Shown here: piece after piece, positions 1 to 9,236 of the stretch
Layout of the letters: every line of letters starts with the position of its first letter
Position numbering within the stretch: position 1 is the stretch's first letter
Source of the DNA: Chitinophaga sp. GbtcB8
GTDB lineage: Bacteria; Bacteroidota; Bacteroidia; Chitinophagales; Chitinophagaceae
Length of the DNA: 64,000 nucleotides
Assembly: GCF_019091455.1 (NCBI RefSeq)
Contig: NZ_JAGXJN010000016.1
Span: forward strand, 62,001 to 126,000
Reading direction: 5' to 3'
Notes under the pieces: model-generated
What the model saw: the letters and a program-made list of their open reading frames with translations, nothing else
What the model was told of the DNA's origin: nothing
The model's database searches: none
Position numbers and translations under genes: made by a program

Positions 1-48
1 TGCCGTTAGTGCTTTAACCATTTCCGGCCCTTCATGTTGTACTGTCAT
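1..48 (-). CDS. N-terminal fragment of an unidentified protein, cut by window edge
   Basis: Reading the minus strand from an ATG at 48-46 gives 16 open codons (MTVQHEGPEMVKALTA) running off the left edge. An ATG just upstream in another frame stops within seven codons, so this start is preferred. It has the same orientation as the TlpA gene but lies beyond a terminator, so it is probably a separate unit. The product cannot be identified from 16 residues. Confidence 0.4.
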   Translation of the reverse strand, partial: MTVQHEGPEMVKALTA

Positions 49-117
49 AATTCATTTGTTTATGCGTACAAAGGTCGTCCGCCGGTGAGGTATAGCTATG
101 GTGAGGTTTTCAGTTTA

Positions 118-168
118 TAAAAATTCCCCTGAAACCTTCCTTTACATTCAGAAAGACTTCAGGGGAAT
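118..168 (-). terminator. Rho-independent terminator of the SusCD-TlpA operon
   Basis: An 11-bp perfect stem (123-133 with 158-168) encloses a 24-nt loop. In the minus direction it is followed by a T-rich tract (AATTTTTATAAA). It begins about 25 nt after the TlpA stop codon, where an operon terminator is expected. Confidence 0.7.
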
Positions 169-192
169 ATAATTCCTGGTGTATGACCGTAT

Positions 193-1362
193 TTAGTTTT
201 CTTTCATTTTTGCCTGGATCTCTTCCAGGGTTAAATTCTCTCCTACTACAATTCCTTTTTCATCCAGTAAGAACATGGCGGGGATGGCCCGGATCTTCCA
301 GGCATTGGCAGTTTTACCTTTATCCAGGAAGCTGGGCCAGGGCAGCTGTTCTTCTTTCTGCGCCTTCAGCCAGTCTGCCTCTTTTTTGTCGATAGATACA
401 CTCACGATCTGCACGCCTTTAGCCTGCAATTCTGCATAGGAATTTTTCATAGCAGGAATGGCTCTGCGGCAAGGGCCACACCAGGAAGCCCAAAAATCAA
501 CCAGCACATATTTATGGCCTTTGGTCAGTGAGGCAATATCCGTAGGTATGCTGGTGCTTGCCTTTAGATCCAGCAAGGGAGCGGGTTGCCCTGCAAAACC
601 TTTTGGGTTCAGCTGCTCGTCCAGCAGCTTACCATAATAACTATCTTTTGCTTCCTGGGAGAATTGCTCGTACATCGGCTTATCCTTTGGGGTAAAGTAG
701 TTGTACAGGTCCAGTGCCATGAAAGGCCCCCACCAGGTATCTTTATTATCGTGGATAATTTTTTCAAACGTAACTGTAACCTGCTTAAAGAACGCGGATT
801 CCCTTTCTTCCATTTGTTTATAGGCTGCTGTTTCCTTCAAAGACGTCAATAATACGGTGTCTTTGTTTTTGGCAGCTGCGTTTAACTTTTCCGAAATTTC
901 CTTACTGGCATTCGTGTTAGCCATGTAAACGGAATCCAGCATTTCCCGCGGCGCTTTTATCTGAAGGAATTTTGTATGGGCATCACTTCCCTTTACTACT
1001 ACATGCTCAAATTCATAAAATTTATTGCCGCCGTTTCCTGAGAGCCGGGCTTCACCTGTCAGGGTGATCTCCCCGCTTTGTACCATCAATGAATAATAAC
1101 CACGGGGCTCAGTTAAACGTATATAAAAAAGGCGGGGCTCAGGCAGCTCTCCTTTTAATTCAAATTTACCCTGGCTCACCGTTGCTGTTGCCACGGGTGC
1201 TTCATCCTGATGGGTGGCTCCGGGAACCAGCTCTACTTTGGCCCCATCCGGCAATCCTTTTATAAGACCGTTAATGGTAAAGGGTTTTGACTGGGCATAT
1301 CCGCTGTATGTAAATACTAACAGCAATAATATTAACGGGGCGATTCTGAGATTGAATTTCAT
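193..1362 (-). CDS. TlpA-family thiol-disulfide oxidoreductase with N-terminal DUF4369-like domain
   Basis: A 389-residue secreted protein with a Sec signal peptide (residues 1-23, ending YAQ). Residues about 28-120 form a beta-rich region resembling the DUF4369 domain that precedes thioredoxin domains in Bacteroidota. The C-terminal 130 residues are a TlpA/thioredoxin domain with redox motif WCGPC at 294-298 and the cis-proline segment RAIPAMF. It should act as a periplasmic thiol-disulfide reductase. It is the last gene of the FecR-SusC-SusD operon, 13 nt after susD, which suggests a link to folding or reduction of exported proteins of that locus. The specific partner is unknown. Confidence 0.85.
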   Translation of the reverse strand: MKFNLRIAPLILLLLVFTYSGYAQSKPFTINGLIKGLPDGAKVELVPGATHQDEAPVATATVSQGKFELKGELPEPRLFYIRLTEPRGYYSLMVQSGEITLTGEARLSGNGGNKFYEFEHVVVKGSDAHTKFLQIKAPREMLDSVYMANTNASKEISEKLNAAAKNKDTVLLTSLKETAAYKQMEERESAFFKQVTVTFEKIIHDNKDTWWGPFMALDLYNYFTPKDKPMYEQFSQEAKDSYYGKLLDEQLNPKGFAGQPAPLLDLKASTSIPTDIASLTKGHKYVLVDFWASWCGPCRRAIPAMKNSYAELQAKGVQIVSVSIDKKEADWLKAQKEEQLPWPSFLDKGKTANAWKIRAIPAMFLLDEKGIVVGENLTLEEIQAKMKEN

Positions 1363-1375
1363 ATGTTTTGAAGTT

Positions 1376-2788
1376 TTACTTGTTTACGTTTTGTGTGATG
1401 GTTCCATTTCCGGCGTTCTTAATAGCGCCCTGGGGAAACGGCATGGTCCATAAATGAGAGGCTGGCGAAAGCGAAAGGCTGGTGCCATTTTCTTTCTTGG
1501 TTAATGTGCGTGCATAATCCGGATCTTTATTCAGGCGGCGCATGTCTGCAAAAGGCATAATACCCAGGATCAGCTCATTACCCTTGGTGCGCTGGATCAG
1601 CTTTACTGCATCCTGCACCGTGGCGGCAGAAAGCGCTGTATAATACTGCGGCAGGATCCGTTTTACCCTAACTGCATTTAAGGTATTCATAGCGCCTGAA
1701 ATATCATCCTGGCGGGCCTGGCATTCTGCTTTGATCAGGTATACTTCTGTGGTGGTAAGCCCGCCATAATTATAAAAACCTATGGTAATGCTTTTGTAAT
1801 ACGTATCTGCGCCCACGGTCCTTAACTTCCAGCGCGAGTTAAACCGGGCATCTCCCTGTTCAAAACGTGTTGCACGGTCGGTACGGATGTTTACTTCTGT
1901 GCTGGCATACTCCCTTACGCCGTGGCGGAAGCTGTAGTTCTCCACAAAATCATATCCCATTGGGGAGGGCGCATTGATATACTGGTCCGGCGCTTCAATC
2001 TGTGTTTTGTATTTGTTGTAGAACTCCGTCCAGTCGTAGAGCTTATCATTTTGCTTCAGCGCTTCATTAGCTGCACTGAGGGCCTGGGCGTATTGTCCCA
2101 TTTGCAGATGGATACGGGCAGCAAGCGCATAGGCACTGCCCAGGTTTGCATGTAGGATGGTGGCGCCCTGTGCGCGCAGATCCGGGAGGGCTTCTTCAAT
2201 ATCTTTCAGCATAAAGGCATATAGCTCTTTAATGCTCACCTGCGTGTAGGCGGCGCCGATATCTGCACTTAAGATCAGCGGCACAGATAATTTGCTGGCT
2301 GCTGTAGCTTCCTCATAGGTATCAGCATAATAGTTAGCCAGCACAAAGTAGTTCAGCGCTCTCAGGATCTTAGCCTGTGCAATCAGCTGCTTCCGGTCGG
2401 CATCACTGCTTTCTGTGGCGGTTCCTGCGTTGGTAATGATCAGGTTACTGGTAGAGATGGCGGCGTATGCATTATAATATGTGCCTTCATCGCTATTATT
2501 AAAAGCAATACGGTCTGCACTTTCATCCCAGTTATAATTGGCATTATACAGCTTGTAGTAGCTTAGGTTTGAGGAAGTCTCAAATTTATCATTCAGCAAA
2601 AGAATAGCCTGGGTAATATCCATGCGCTGGTTGCCATATTCATCCCGCAGCAGGGCGTCAAAGTCGGCCAGGGTGGCCGGGATCTTCTTCCCCTTGGGCA
2701 CAATGTCCAGGTATTTTTCACAGCTGCTCAGACCTATTACCAGCAGCAGTGCAGCAATCTTGATCGTATTTAACAGTATACTTTTCAT
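1376..2788 (-). CDS. RagB/SusD-family outer-membrane nutrient-binding lipoprotein
   Basis: This 470-residue lipoprotein has a hydrophobic signal ending LSSC, so the lipidated cysteine is Cys23. The mature N-terminus (EKYLDIVPKG) is typical of SusD-like proteins. TPR-like helices follow (for example ALAARIHLQMGQYAQALSAA), and the C-terminal part carries the family-typical RTKGNELILG / MPFADMRRL region. It should sit on the outer membrane as the lid of the upstream SusC channel and bind its ligand. It begins 27 nt after susC in the same orientation. At 470 residues it is on the short side for the family. The substrate cannot be read from sequence. Confidence 0.9.
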   Translation of the reverse strand: MKSILLNTIKIAALLLVIGLSSCEKYLDIVPKGKKIPATLADFDALLRDEYGNQRMDITQAILLLNDKFETSSNLSYYKLYNANYNWDESADRIAFNNSDEGTYYNAYAAISTSNLIITNAGTATESSDADRKQLIAQAKILRALNYFVLANYYADTYEEATAASKLSVPLILSADIGAAYTQVSIKELYAFMLKDIEEALPDLRAQGATILHANLGSAYALAARIHLQMGQYAQALSAANEALKQNDKLYDWTEFYNKYKTQIEAPDQYINAPSPMGYDFVENYSFRHGVREYASTEVNIRTDRATRFEQGDARFNSRWKLRTVGADTYYKSITIGFYNYGGLTTTEVYLIKAECQARQDDISGAMNTLNAVRVKRILPQYYTALSAATVQDAVKLIQRTKGNELILGIMPFADMRRLNKDPDYARTLTKKENGTSLSLSPASHLWTMPFPQGAIKNAGNGTITQNVNK

Positions 2789-2815
2789 CGATAATATTTT
2801 TAACGGCCAGTTTTT

Positions 2816-5800
2816 TTAAAAATTCAGATAAGCACCCATCACATAATTGGGCGGATAGTAACCTCCCAATAAATATTTGGCAGTTTTATTTGCGGCGATC
2901 ATAAACAGGTTTTCCGCATTAAACTGCAGTCTTACATGTTCCACACCGGCTTTCCGGCTTACCCTTTCCGGCAGGTTATACGCCAGGGAAATGTTGCGCA
3001 AGCGCATGTTAGACGCATTCAACACATTAATGTCCGCGTTCTTATAAATATCATAGCTCTGGCTGTTGTAATCCGGGTCTTCTGCAAATACGGCCCGGGG
3101 CACCTGGGTATGGTTCTCATCGCCGGGGTTGCGCCACCTGTTCTCAATATCTTTATTAACCACACCTATGACTGATACATAACCAAAAAGGGCTGAATTG
3201 TAGGCATTGCCCAGCATGGGCAGGAAAGTATTCCTTATTTTATGGCCTCCTTCAAAAGTCAGTAAAAAGGACAGCACAAAATTTTTGTACGCTACTGAGC
3301 TGTTAAATGAACCGCTGTATTCAGGTACGGTAGATCCGCTGTATACAATAGATTCCAGTGTGGCAGGGGAATTAGGCACTTTTCCGCCTTTTTCATCATA
3401 TACCTGCGGCAATCCTTTTTCACTGAGCCCTGCCCAGCGGTAGCTGTAAATGGCATTATAGGGATTACCGATCCGCGGGTAAGCCTGGGGATAATCCAGC
3501 TGCAGGAAATAAACCGGCGCCTCCACATTCACATAGGTAACCTTGTTCTTATTACGGGCGTACTGCATCGTAACATTCCAGGTAAGGTCCTTGTTGCGGA
3601 TCACATCTGCAGAAAGGGATAATTCAATACCCTGGTTAAGCATGGCGCCATTATTAATGGAATAGGTTGAATAACCAAAACCTTCCGTTGGTACACCCAT
3701 GGTGTTGGCCAGCAGGTCGTTGCCCTGTTTATGATAGTAATCTACTGTTCCGCTCAGGCGGTTATCAAAAATAGCGTAGTCCAAGCCCACATTAGTAGTG
3801 GTGGTTTTTTCCCAGGATAATAACGGATTAGGACGGGAAGCAATCGTGCCCTGCAAGCCGCCTACCGTGTTATTGGTAGAGTAGTATGCCGTCATGTAAG
3901 GAGCGGCGTCTTTGGCAATGTTACCGCTGATACCATAGGATGCACGCACCTTCAGCAGGTTCACCCAATTCACATTAAAGAATGATTCCTTATAGATGTT
4001 CCAGCCCGCACCTGCCGACCAAAGCGGTTTATTCTGGTACTTGGAATTGGTGCCCCAGAGGTTAGAACGGTCCCAGCGTATACTCCCGGTGAGCAGGTAC
4101 TTATTATCGTAGGCATAACCGGCATTGGAATAGATGGATATAAAGCGGTTAATGATCTCATGCTGTGTGGCCACATCACTTGCGCTGAAACTACCTCCGC
4201 CCAGTATAGCGCCCTGCACGTTGGTCAGCGACCTGGCATCAATGAGGTCATAGGTCAAAACCTCCGGGTCATAATTATACAGGTACCGTGTATTGTATTC
4301 CAGCTTGGTTTGCCGGGTTTCCGTGCCTACTATGGCGGTAAGGTTATGTTTATCTGAGAAGGTTTTATCTATATTCAGCTGCTGGCGGAAGTTATAGGCT
4401 ACGTTTCGCTGGTTTACTGAATAATTAATATTGCCGTATGGTAAATTAAAAACCGTTGCGCCCCCTCCTGTGCTCCCGGCAAAGCTATTCACTTTACTGC
4501 GTACATAATAGGAGTTCTTGTCGTACAGCTGATCTAACTGGTCATTTGCGTATTCATACTGGAAAGTAGATTTATAAGATAACCAGCTGGTAATATCCGC
4601 ATTCAGCTTTATATAGGAGCGGTTGCTGAAACCCCTGTCCTTTCCCAGGTTCATGGCCTGCTCATCCAACGGGGTAATGTCCATATTGTAAAGATGATAG
4701 TTATTGATCAGCGACATGGTATTCTTACTCAGGCGGGAAGCAGCAGCGGAAGTAAAATGGCTGCCATCTGCATTTACCAGGCGGTCGTAAGGCTGAAAGG
4801 CGTATCCCGGCGACAAGGGCGTATTCTGCTGCGTGCTTGCATCACTATACTGCAGGTAATTGCTCAGCTCAAGGCTCAGCCATTTATTTACTTTGAAAGT
4901 ATTATTGATGTTCAGGCCCAGCACCTGATCCTTCGCAAATTTATTTTCATAATTGTTATGACGATAGGTAACCGAAGCATAAAATGAATTTCTCTCAGTA
5001 GAGTTGCCCACGCTCAGATTATGCTGCTGGTAAAAGGGATTACGCTTAGCGTATTTTTTAACATCATCATAATACTGGTACCCGCCGGATGCCAGCTGGT
5101 TCAGCTTTGTATTAAGATCTGCTTCTGAAAGCGTGCCGGCATAATAACGCAGCAGCGCATTAATGCCCTGGCTGGGATAAGCCATATTATCCAGCAGGGA
5201 GCTGGCATAACCGGCGGCACCCGGTCCTTTTAAATTCGGGTTAGCTGTAGCCCATTCCTTTTCCAGGTCAACGATATCTGCGGAGTTGGTAAGGTTACCA
5301 GTATACAGGTATGGTTTGGAAAAAGTGAACGTAGTGGATGCAGAGATCTGCGGTTTCCCTTTTTTACCTTTACGGGTAACGATCACCACCACTCCGTTAG
5401 CAGCTCTGGCGCCGTAGATGGATGCTGCGGCGGCATCTTTCAGCACGGTAATGCTTTCTATATCTTCCAGGTTTAAGCCGGGCACCGCTTCTGTAAGCGA
5501 TCCCGTTTCTGTGTAGCGTGTATTCTCTACCGGGAAACCATCTACCACATATAATGGAGTAGTTACGCCATTCATGGAGGTGGTGCCCCTGATCAATCCA
5601 TTATTATAACCCGGTATACGGCCTTCCAGCAGGGAGCCTAAGCTGCTTAAACGCTGCTGCTGCAGCTTACCGGCCGATATGCTGGAAAAGGAACCTGTTA
5701 CCCGTTCTTTGGAAAGTGTTTGATAACCGGTAGAAACGGTGATTTCTTTCAGCTCGCCTGTTTGCACGTTCAGGGCTACACTGCCTAATTCCGCGGCGGC

Positions 5801-6325
5801 GTTTATGGCGATGGTTCTATAACCTACAAAGGAAACCAGCAGCACCGCATTTTCCGGCACATCCGGCAAATAAAAATCCCCGTTCTCATTGGCAAAAGTT
5901 TGCTTTGGGCTGCCCTTTATCCTTACGGTGGCTCCCGGAAGCGGGGCGCCGTCCCCTCCTACTACCTTTCCCTTTACATCAAAATTAACCGTTGCTGTTA
6001 CGCCATTCCCCGGATCTGTTAATTGTGCCTGTTCCTTTTGTTTTACCAGCACTGTTTTATTCCTGATGGTAAATTCAAGCGGCTGGCCTTTAAAGATCAG
6101 TTCCAGCACATCTTTGAGGGCGGCATCCTTCACCTGGATATTTACTTTGGATGCTTTTTTAAGAATAGAGCTGGTTACCATAAAGTCATAACCGCTCTGA
6201 TCACTGATCTGGTCAAAAACATTAATAAGCTCCTCATTTTTGGCTGATAATGTAATTTTTTGCGCATAGGTACTGGCGCTTACCTGCATGAGCCCTGCAA
6301 GTAAAAGCAAAGTGATTAGCTTCAT
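2816..6325 (-). CDS. SusC/RagA-family TonB-dependent outer-membrane transporter with STN domain
   Basis: The chosen start (6325) gives 1169 residues and places a signal peptide (MKLITLLLLAGLMQVSASTYA) at the N-terminus. The longer frame from 6388 would put 21 non-hydrophobic residues ahead of it. Domains in order: secretin/TonB short N-terminal (STN) domain at about 25-95, a carboxypeptidase-regulatory-like beta domain at about 115-190, the TonB plug with the family-typical segment ESITVLKDAAAASIYGARA, then a long beta-barrel ending in NF. The STN domain matches its neighbours: such transporters signal through a FecR-type anti-sigma factor, encoded just upstream. It imports ligands delivered by the downstream SusD protein. 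Confidence 0.92.
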   Translation of the reverse strand: MKLITLLLLAGLMQVSASTYAQKITLSAKNEELINVFDQISDQSGYDFMVTSSILKKASKVNIQVKDAALKDVLELIFKGQPLEFTIRNKTVLVKQKEQAQLTDPGNGVTATVNFDVKGKVVGGDGAPLPGATVRIKGSPKQTFANENGDFYLPDVPENAVLLVSFVGYRTIAINAAAELGSVALNVQTGELKEITVSTGYQTLSKERVTGSFSSISAGKLQQQRLSSLGSLLEGRIPGYNNGLIRGTTSMNGVTTPLYVVDGFPVENTRYTETGSLTEAVPGLNLEDIESITVLKDAAAASIYGARAANGVVVIVTRKGKKGKPQISASTTFTFSKPYLYTGNLTNSADIVDLEKEWATANPNLKGPGAAGYASSLLDNMAYPSQGINALLRYYAGTLSEADLNTKLNQLASGGYQYYDDVKKYAKRNPFYQQHNLSVGNSTERNSFYASVTYRHNNYENKFAKDQVLGLNINNTFKVNKWLSLELSNYLQYSDASTQQNTPLSPGYAFQPYDRLVNADGSHFTSAAASRLSKNTMSLINNYHLYNMDITPLDEQAMNLGKDRGFSNRSYIKLNADITSWLSYKSTFQYEYANDQLDQLYDKNSYYVRSKVNSFAGSTGGGATVFNLPYGNINYSVNQRNVAYNFRQQLNIDKTFSDKHNLTAIVGTETRQTKLEYNTRYLYNYDPEVLTYDLIDARSLTNVQGAILGGGSFSASDVATQHEIINRFISIYSNAGYAYDNKYLLTGSIRWDRSNLWGTNSKYQNKPLWSAGAGWNIYKESFFNVNWVNLLKVRASYGISGNIAKDAAPYMTAYYSTNNTVGGLQGTIASRPNPLLSWEKTTTTNVGLDYAIFDNRLSGTVDYYHKQGNDLLANTMGVPTEGFGYSTYSINNGAMLNQGIELSLSADVIRNKDLTWNVTMQYARNKNKVTYVNVEAPVYFLQLDYPQAYPRIGNPYNAIYSYRWAGLSEKGLPQVYDEKGGKVPNSPATLESIVYSGSTVPEYSGSFNSSVAYKNFVLSFLLTFEGGHKIRNTFLPMLGNAYNSALFGYVSVIGVVNKDIENRWRNPGDENHTQVPRAVFAEDPDYNSQSYDIYKNADINVLNASNMRLRNISLAYNLPERVSRKAGVEHVRLQFNAENLFMIAANKTAKYLLGGYYPPNYVMGAYLNF

Positions 6326-6538
6326 AATTCTACTTCGTTTGTATTGTTCCTGTAAAATGCACCGCATTGGGCTGCATGATCTGATCATTATTTGGTTGAT
6401 TATTTGTTCCTCCGTTTGTCATGCTAAACAACCAGCCTGAATGCAATCAGGCCGGTTGTTCTATTGGCGTAGATTAATGGTTGGTGGTGATCCTACGACC
6501 AATTTCTCCTTCTTAGATTAGATCCCTGTCAATAACTT

Positions 6539-7711
6539 TTAAGGCATTACAGTTACTATCCTGCCTTCTACTTTAAACTTTACGGCATTTGAATAACTAA
6601 GCATATCCAGTACTTCGCTGATATTCTTATTCCGGGAAATGTTACCGCTAAACCGTTCTTCTGATAACTTTCCTTCGTATCTCACTTCAATATTATACCA
6701 TCTGCCAAGCTGCAGCATGATCTCATTTATAGATCCATTGTTGAAACGGAAATAACCATTCTTCCAGGCCATGGCTGCCTTAATGTTTGCCGGCATGATC
6801 ATGATCCGGCTGTTTTCTTTCACAATGGCCTGTTGCCCCGGTTTAAGGATCTCACCTTTGTTGGGAAGTGCATCTGCTACCCGTACGGATCCATCCAGCA
6901 AAGTGGTAACCGTAACATCTGCATCCTTGTAGCTATTGATATTAAAGCGGGTACCCAATACCTGTACCTCCTGCTGGTCTGTTTTAACAATAAACGGATG
7001 TGCTGCATCCGGGGCGATCTCAAAGTAAGCTTCTCCGCTCAATTCTATTCTGCGTTGTTTTAACGATGCAAAAGATGCGGGGAACCTGATGGAAGATGCT
7101 GCATTCAACCATACTTCGCTCTGATCCGGTAAGCGCAAACGATATGTTTCCCCATTGGCAGTAGTGAGCGTATTCATTACATTCATACCGGCCGTTTGCT
7201 GGTCTTTTATTTCATACACCAGCTGGCCGCTATCGGTTTTACTAATGTTTACCCCTGCCTGTTCTGCTAATTTACCATTGGCTGCATCAGACAATACGAT
7301 CTTTGTTCCATTGGCCAGGGTGAGTGTGGCAGAATTTTTTCCCGGCGCTATATCATTGGCATACCTGGCTACGGACTTATGCCGGCCTGTTTGCAGGAAC
7401 AGGTAGTATGTGCTGCCCAGCATCATTACTATTGCGGCAGCAGCTGCAATACGTTTCCAGCTGATCTTTCCGCGTAATTTATGCACTGCTTTCTTCTGCC
7501 GGATCTGTTGTGTTACTTTGCTATAAACGTTTGCCAGCCTTTGATCCACATCAGGTACCGGAACGCTAAGCTCCTGCTGTTGCAGCAGCTCCTGCAGGAT
7601 CAGCTCCTTTAAAGCCATTTCATTGCCCGGAACTTCAAAATACTCCAGGAGGTTTTTTATTTCCTCCGCGGAACATTGATCCCGGAGATATTTTTCAAAT
7701 AATTCTTTCAT
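6539..7711 (-). CDS. FecR-family anti-sigma factor
   Basis: This 390-residue protein has an N-terminal cytoplasmic helical region (1-85), one transmembrane segment at about 87-106 (KRIAAAAAIVMMLGSTYYLF) and a periplasmic FecR domain containing GEAYFEI, HPFIVKT and VLGTRFNI signatures. The C-terminal about 70 residues are a DUF4974-like domain (INEIMLQLGRWYNIEV). It should transmit the occupancy signal of the STN-type SusC to the ECF sigma factor. It is the first gene of the minus-strand operon, about 150 nt ahead of susC. The cognate sigma gene is divergent rather than upstream in the same direction, which is unusual. Confidence 0.9.
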   Translation of the reverse strand: MKELFEKYLRDQCSAEEIKNLLEYFEVPGNEMALKELILQELLQQQELSVPVPDVDQRLANVYSKVTQQIRQKKAVHKLRGKISWKRIAAAAAIVMMLGSTYYLFLQTGRHKSVARYANDIAPGKNSATLTLANGTKIVLSDAANGKLAEQAGVNISKTDSGQLVYEIKDQQTAGMNVMNTLTTANGETYRLRLPDQSEVWLNAASSIRFPASFASLKQRRIELSGEAYFEIAPDAAHPFIVKTDQQEVQVLGTRFNINSYKDADVTVTTLLDGSVRVADALPNKGEILKPGQQAIVKENSRIMIMPANIKAAMAWKNGYFRFNNGSINEIMLQLGRWYNIEVRYEGKLSEERFSGNISRNKNISEVLDMLSYSNAVKFKVEGRIVTVMP

Positions 7712-7896
7712 GAACGGTGGTTAATAGCTAATACACCGCTGCGTGAAATTCCAATGACTCCGGCTCTAAGAAAATTCATATTAATTATTTTATTATACAT
7801 ATATTTATTACTGGCAAAAGATTGCAAATCTACTGACAGGCGATAATTTAAGCAAGCCCCTGCTGCGCCCCATATGAAAATTGGAGCGAATTGTTT

Positions 7897-7904
7897 TAAA
7901 TTTG
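7897..7904 (+). promoter_or_regulatory. Bacteroidota -7 box (TAAATTTG) ahead of the ECF sigma gene
   Basis: TAAATTTG fits the Bacteroidota -7 consensus TAnnTTTG. It lies inside the N-terminal codons of the longest reading of the sigma gene. If used, transcription would begin near 7911, which favours the GTG at 7925 as start over the ATG at 7874. Confidence 0.4.
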
Positions 7905-7924
7905 GTTATAACTTGCTGCTGTTG

Positions 7925-8530
7925 GTGAAAATTGTAGAGGAAACATATCAGAAAAAATTACTTCTCCGGCTCAACCAAGGTGATGAATCAGCATTTAACG
8001 AGCTTTACCAGGCCTATAGCAAGCCATTGTATTTGCGCATATTAAGGATGGTAAAAAGTGCTGACATTGCGGATGAGCTGTTACAGGAACTTTTCATTAA
8101 GCTCTGGAATGCACGTACGACTGTTGACAGCGAAAAGTCTTTCCAGTCTTACCTGTATACTATTGCTCAAAACCTGGTATATAACTATTTCCGGAAAGCA
8201 GCGCACGACCAGGCGCTGATAGAATCCCTGATCATAAATGCCGCCAACTATTACCTGAACGGACAGGAATTACTTGAAAATAAGGAAACCGCTGCTATCT
8301 TAAAGCAGGCCATAGAGCAGCTGCCGCCGCAAAGAAAAAGAGTTTTCCAGCTTTGTAAGATCGAAGGTAAGAGCTATGAGGAAGCCGGCCGTATTATGGG
8401 TATTTCACCGGCCACGGTGAACAGCCATATGACAAAATCTATTCAGGCCATAAAAGATTATATTCTCAGGAACCGGGATATGGCGATACTGATTATGACT
8501 ACGTATGCGGTTTCAGGGATAATGAAATAA
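7925..8530 (+). CDS. ECF-type RNA polymerase sigma-70 factor
   Basis: From the GTG at 7925 the product has 201 residues; an ATG at 7874 would add 17. Region 2 (FNELYQAYSKPLYLRILRMV, then ADELLQELFIKLW) binds core polymerase and the -10-like element. Region 4 (QLPPQRKRVFQLCKIEGKSY, then the GISPATVNSHM helix-turn-helix) recognises the -35-like element. The C-terminus ends in a hydrophobic stretch (AILIMTTYAVSGIMK), as in many sigma factors of SusCD loci. It should be held by the divergent FecR protein and activate the FecR-SusC-SusD operon. The start is uncertain; the family call is firm. Confidence 0.85.
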   Translation: MKIVEETYQKKLLLRLNQGDESAFNELYQAYSKPLYLRILRMVKSADIADELLQELFIKLWNARTTVDSEKSFQSYLYTIAQNLVYNYFRKAAHDQALIESLIINAANYYLNGQELLENKETAAILKQAIEQLPPQRKRVFQLCKIEGKSYEEAGRIMGISPATVNSHMTKSIQAIKDYILRNRDMAILIMTTYAVSGIMK

Positions 8531-8645
8531 TGCTGAATGCTTAACGCTGAATGCTTAATGCGTTGTGAGTGCAGCAGTACACCAACATAAGGCTTCTGAA
8601 CAAAAGGGCTTCAGCGTTAAGCATTCAGCGTTCAGCGTTCGGCAT
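8531..8645. repeat. Intergenic inverted repeat built from 14-nt direct repeats
   Basis: A 20-bp perfect inverted repeat (8532-8551 with 8610-8629) surrounds about 58 nt. The left arm starts two direct copies of a 14-nt unit (8532-8545 and 8546-8559) differing at the last base, and the right arm carries related units. It fills the gap between the convergent sigma and SRPBCC genes and could act as a bidirectional transcription stop. The unit design looks like a dispersed intergenic repeat, but no second copy is visible in this window. Confidence 0.6.
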
Positions 8646-9070
8646 TAATTAGCTTCCGTGTATTTCTTAAAATTATCCAGTATAGCCTGCCAGCCCCCAC
8701 GTTGCATTTCTACAGGATTAGTGCTCTCTGCTTCAAATGTTTCTGTTATCTGTGTGCTGCTGCCCTGGGTAGTAAACATTACCTCTACGGTTCTGCCATC
8801 GCCCATGGTGTAGCGGATAAGCTCATGATCTTTAACCTCATCATATACACCTCCGAAGTCGAAACCAAAGCTGCCATCCTTTGCTTCCATCCTTGAGTTA
8901 AAGGTGCCGCCTGTACGAAGATCGTTTTCAGCACGGGGTGTGTGCCAGTCGTCTGATGCAGCACTCCAGCGGATAATGTGTTCCGGCTTTGCCCAGTATT
9001 CCCAGATCTTTTCAATGGGTGCATTTACGTTGGCTTCTACAGTAATAAGTGTTTTTTGTTGCGTTTCCAT
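8645..9070 (-). CDS. SRPBCC / AHSA1-like domain protein
   Basis: The 141 residues cover one START-like (SRPBCC) domain of the AHSA1 type. The family pattern is visible: an opening strand ITVEANVNAPIEKIWEYW, a central W-S-A-A-S-D-D-W-H turn, GGTFNSRMEAKDGSFGFDFG, and a closing helix MQRGGWQAILDNFKKY. Members bind hydrophobic ligands or act as cytosolic stress proteins, and their actual role is usually unknown. It is a single-gene unit convergent with the sigma gene. Full length for the family. Confidence 0.82.
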   Translation of the reverse strand: METQQKTLITVEANVNAPIEKIWEYWAKPEHIIRWSAASDDWHTPRAENDLRTGGTFNSRMEAKDGSFGFDFGGVYDEVKDHELIRYTMGDGRTVEVMFTTQGSSTQITETFEAESTNPVEMQRGGWQAILDNFKKYTEAN

Positions 9071-9236
9071 TTTTATAGGTTTGTTTTGTTAATACGTTTG
9101 TTTTACAATGCAAACATCCGGCATTTAGCCAATATAGATGATGGGTAATTACGACTTTGAAGAGGGGGGATTTTGCGGCTGCTTTTTTGATCCCGGAAAA
9201 ACCTGAAATAATATACGCTATTCTTTATTTTTAAAC

